A DNA stretch of 64,000 bases from positions 58,455,328 through 58,519,327 of the forward strand of contig CM038464.1 of assembly GCA_021464415.1 (NCBI GenBank), written 5' to 3'. The notes below the pieces were generated by a model. The model had not been told where the DNA came from. It saw nothing but the letters and a program-made list of their open reading frames with translations, and made no database searches. Numbering within the stretch: position 1 is the stretch's first letter; each line of letters opens with the position of its first letter. This DNA comes from Lonicera japonica (taxonomy: Eukaryota; Streptophyta; Magnoliopsida; Dipsacales; Caprifoliaceae). This document shows, in pieces, positions 62,445-64,000 of the stretch. A program made the translations under genes and the position numbers.

Positions 62445-63020
62445 CTATATTATTATTGTCATCATCATCAATGGTGGTCGCGCTATAATCACTACACTTT
62501 GTCACTTAATTAATTAATTAACACTACCATCGCCCATCGCTGAAGTTTTGGTCAGTAAATTCCTTGGCAACACTTCGTTTCACTTGAATATTTTGTCAGG
62601 TTTAGGGTTAAAGAATCCTACTTTTAAGATGATCGAAGAGTGTTAAATCAAGTTCCGTGTTTATGCAAATATGATCGATGAGTGCATTTGACTTTTCCTT
62701 TTACTGTTTCTAAGTTCTTACTTAGGTTTTCATATTTAAGGTTGCTGGGCTTTAGAAAGAAATAGGGGAAGACTCATGTATATATATATAAACAAAAACA
62801 AGTTTATGTATATTTTAGAAAAGAAACCAATTAAGTTTGCAACTTAAAATTTGCATAAAGTTAATCTAAAGAAAAATTGTTTGGGTATCGCACATTTAAA
62901 TACTGAAAGAATTTGGTTCAATTGTGTTATTACTCCTAAAAAAACCAAAATGTGTATTTACCTTACTGAAAATACCTAAACATATAATACAGCAAAAATT
63001 TCAACCAATAATACCGAGGA

Positions 63021-64000
63021 CACTAATTTCGCGAGCAATTATAGGAAATACATAATAAAAAAAATTATTTGCTAATCCATATCTTCTATATTATAAAATA
63101 GAGCAACTTCCGTTCCTTCGTTTAAGATACATGCCACATGTGTAAATCATAATCAAGCCATTTGAGGCAGTCACCCCCTCTCGTGCGTCTACTGCGCATT
63201 GATTATTCATTTTTGTCAATCAATGTTAATCTCTTTTGCGTCACAACAAGAATTTCTCCTTTTTATGATTATTTTTTAAATTAATTTTATATCAGTTATG
63301 GCAAAAAAAGTTATAATAGTTGAAATAATTTAATTGTATGACTTCGTTTGAAAAACAGTCACTTTTATTTATTTTTCATGACCCGTTCGAATTAGCCATC
63401 ATTTTTTTTTAACTTTATGTATGTTTTGAAAAAAAAAAGTCACAAAAAATAAAATAATTTGATTTTATGATTATCTTTTAAAAAAAACAATCTCTAATGT
63501 TTATTTTCATCACGCTTCAGGGCTAACATTATATATATATATATATATTGGTATTCTTAAACGTATCCACATAATTTGTCTTCTCGCTCCACTAAAAGTC
63601 AAAATTTTGTTAATCTTAACCTAAAAATAGGGTGAAACATTTTCTTCTCACCCCGCTTTCTATACTTTAGAAAAATCGCCACTAATTTGTCTTCTCACCC
63701 ACTTAAATTTTTAAAAATTAAAAATTTCCGTTCTTTCTAACAAACAAGTATCTACTATTTTCACTTAATATCATACATCTCATAAATGTAAACTTATAAT
63801 AAGTATCCTCATACTTTTATATAGAGTGTTAAACTTTTATTTCCACTTACACCGGCACGATAACGTTTTCAATGATGTTTTTCTTAATTTATTCAATCTT
63901 TTTATTTGTGCATGTATACAAAGCTCAATAAAACTCATGTTAAGTTTTCTAATGTTAAAGTTAAATAAATGTAGTGTTAACATGTGCCCAATATGTCATA
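63021..64000. other. Window end; possible Helitron 5' terminus at 63082
   Basis: TCTTCTATATTATAAAATAG starts at 63082 after a host A, followed by GAGCAACTTCCG. Plant Helitrons often start TC with such a sequence. The 3' end would lie outside the window. The rest is AT-rich with an (AT)n run near 63531-63549 and no gene. Confidence 0.35.

Larger units (their letters stand above)
57605..63020 (+). repeat. Local array of diverged direct repeats
   Basis: A non-coding unit with landmarks TAAATTCCTTGG.AACA.TTCACTT, AAGAATCCTACTTTTA, AAATCGACCGAATTAAT, CTTACCGAAAATACCT and CAACATATAATACCAA. It recurs at about 57605-58130, 58983-59093 (start only), 60745-60925 (part), 61035-61440 and 62550-63020, all in the same orientation. 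The tail CACTACCATCGCCCATCGCT and GAAGTTTTG after the MITE occurs twice (58610-58640 and 62522-62548). Spacers between units are AT-rich without genes. This is tandem or segmental duplication of one intergenic module followed by insertions and losses. Small open frames at matching places (57919 and 61284) are repeat copies. Confidence 0.7.

Noticed and set aside
1..64000. tRNA, rRNA, CRISPR and bacterial-type regulatory features
   Set aside because: None seen by eye on either strand; a covariance-model scan for tRNAs and miRNA precursors would be needed to exclude small ones.

Overview
The window is AT-rich nuclear DNA of a flowering plant, most likely a eudicot. The evidence is a GT-AG spliced ankyrin-PGG gene, a secreted glycine-rich protein gene, and fragments of a calcium-dependent protein kinase and of the plant-only RNA polymerase V largest subunit. 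These lie in a dense mix of plant transposons (hAT, Mutator-like, CACTA, Helitron, Ty1/copia, Ty3/gypsy). I cannot name the species. A run of exactly 100 N (41926-42025) marks a scaffold gap.

Layout. 1-5.5 kb: an orphan CDPK EF-hand exon, then a CACTA-type terminus with a large subterminal repeat array; just inside it lies a broken piece of NRPE1 (Pol V largest subunit). 7.3-8.0 kb: copy 1 of an unclassified mobile repeat. 8.2-12.1 kb: a complete but mutated hAT element with an exact 8-bp target duplication. 13.3-14.5 kb: an intact glycine-rich protein gene (GRP-A) whose upstream region is split by a 3.1-kb Mutator-like insertion (14.55-17.66 kb). 20.3-21.8 kb: its duplicate GRP-B, with three 1-base deletions in the glycine-rich exon. 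23.3-24.8 kb: a decayed Ty3/gypsy RNase H/integrase tail. 26.1-29.1 kb: a candidate non-autonomous Helitron. 33.7-41.9 kb: a gag-only retroelement on the minus strand, cut by two solo LTRs (1.57 kb and 3.43 kb), each with a 5-bp target duplication. 42.0-44.6 kb: a second decayed hAT element. 44.6-51.1 kb: a complete Ty1/copia element with two LTRs and a frameshifted gag-pol, inserted 2 bp beyond the end of that hAT. 51.5-56.9 kb: a seven-exon DUF4219-ankyrin-PGG (ACD6/ITN1-like) gene that keeps one reading frame over 753 codons except for one in-frame TGA; a 1.56-kb Mutator-like element sits in its first intron. 57.6-63.0 kb: a local array of diverged direct repeats with MITEs and copy 2 of the unclassified mobile repeat; a possible second Helitron start follows at 63.08 kb.

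Only GRP-A looks able to make a normal protein. The ankyrin gene and GRP-B are broken copies of host genes, and everything else recognisable is mobile-element sequence or captured gene fragments. I saw no operon-like organisation, CRISPR array, rRNA or tRNA gene. The most notable points are the NRPE1 fragment beside a CACTA terminus, the paralogous empty sites that date two insertions, and the transposon-loaded, nonsense-interrupted immune-type ankyrin gene.
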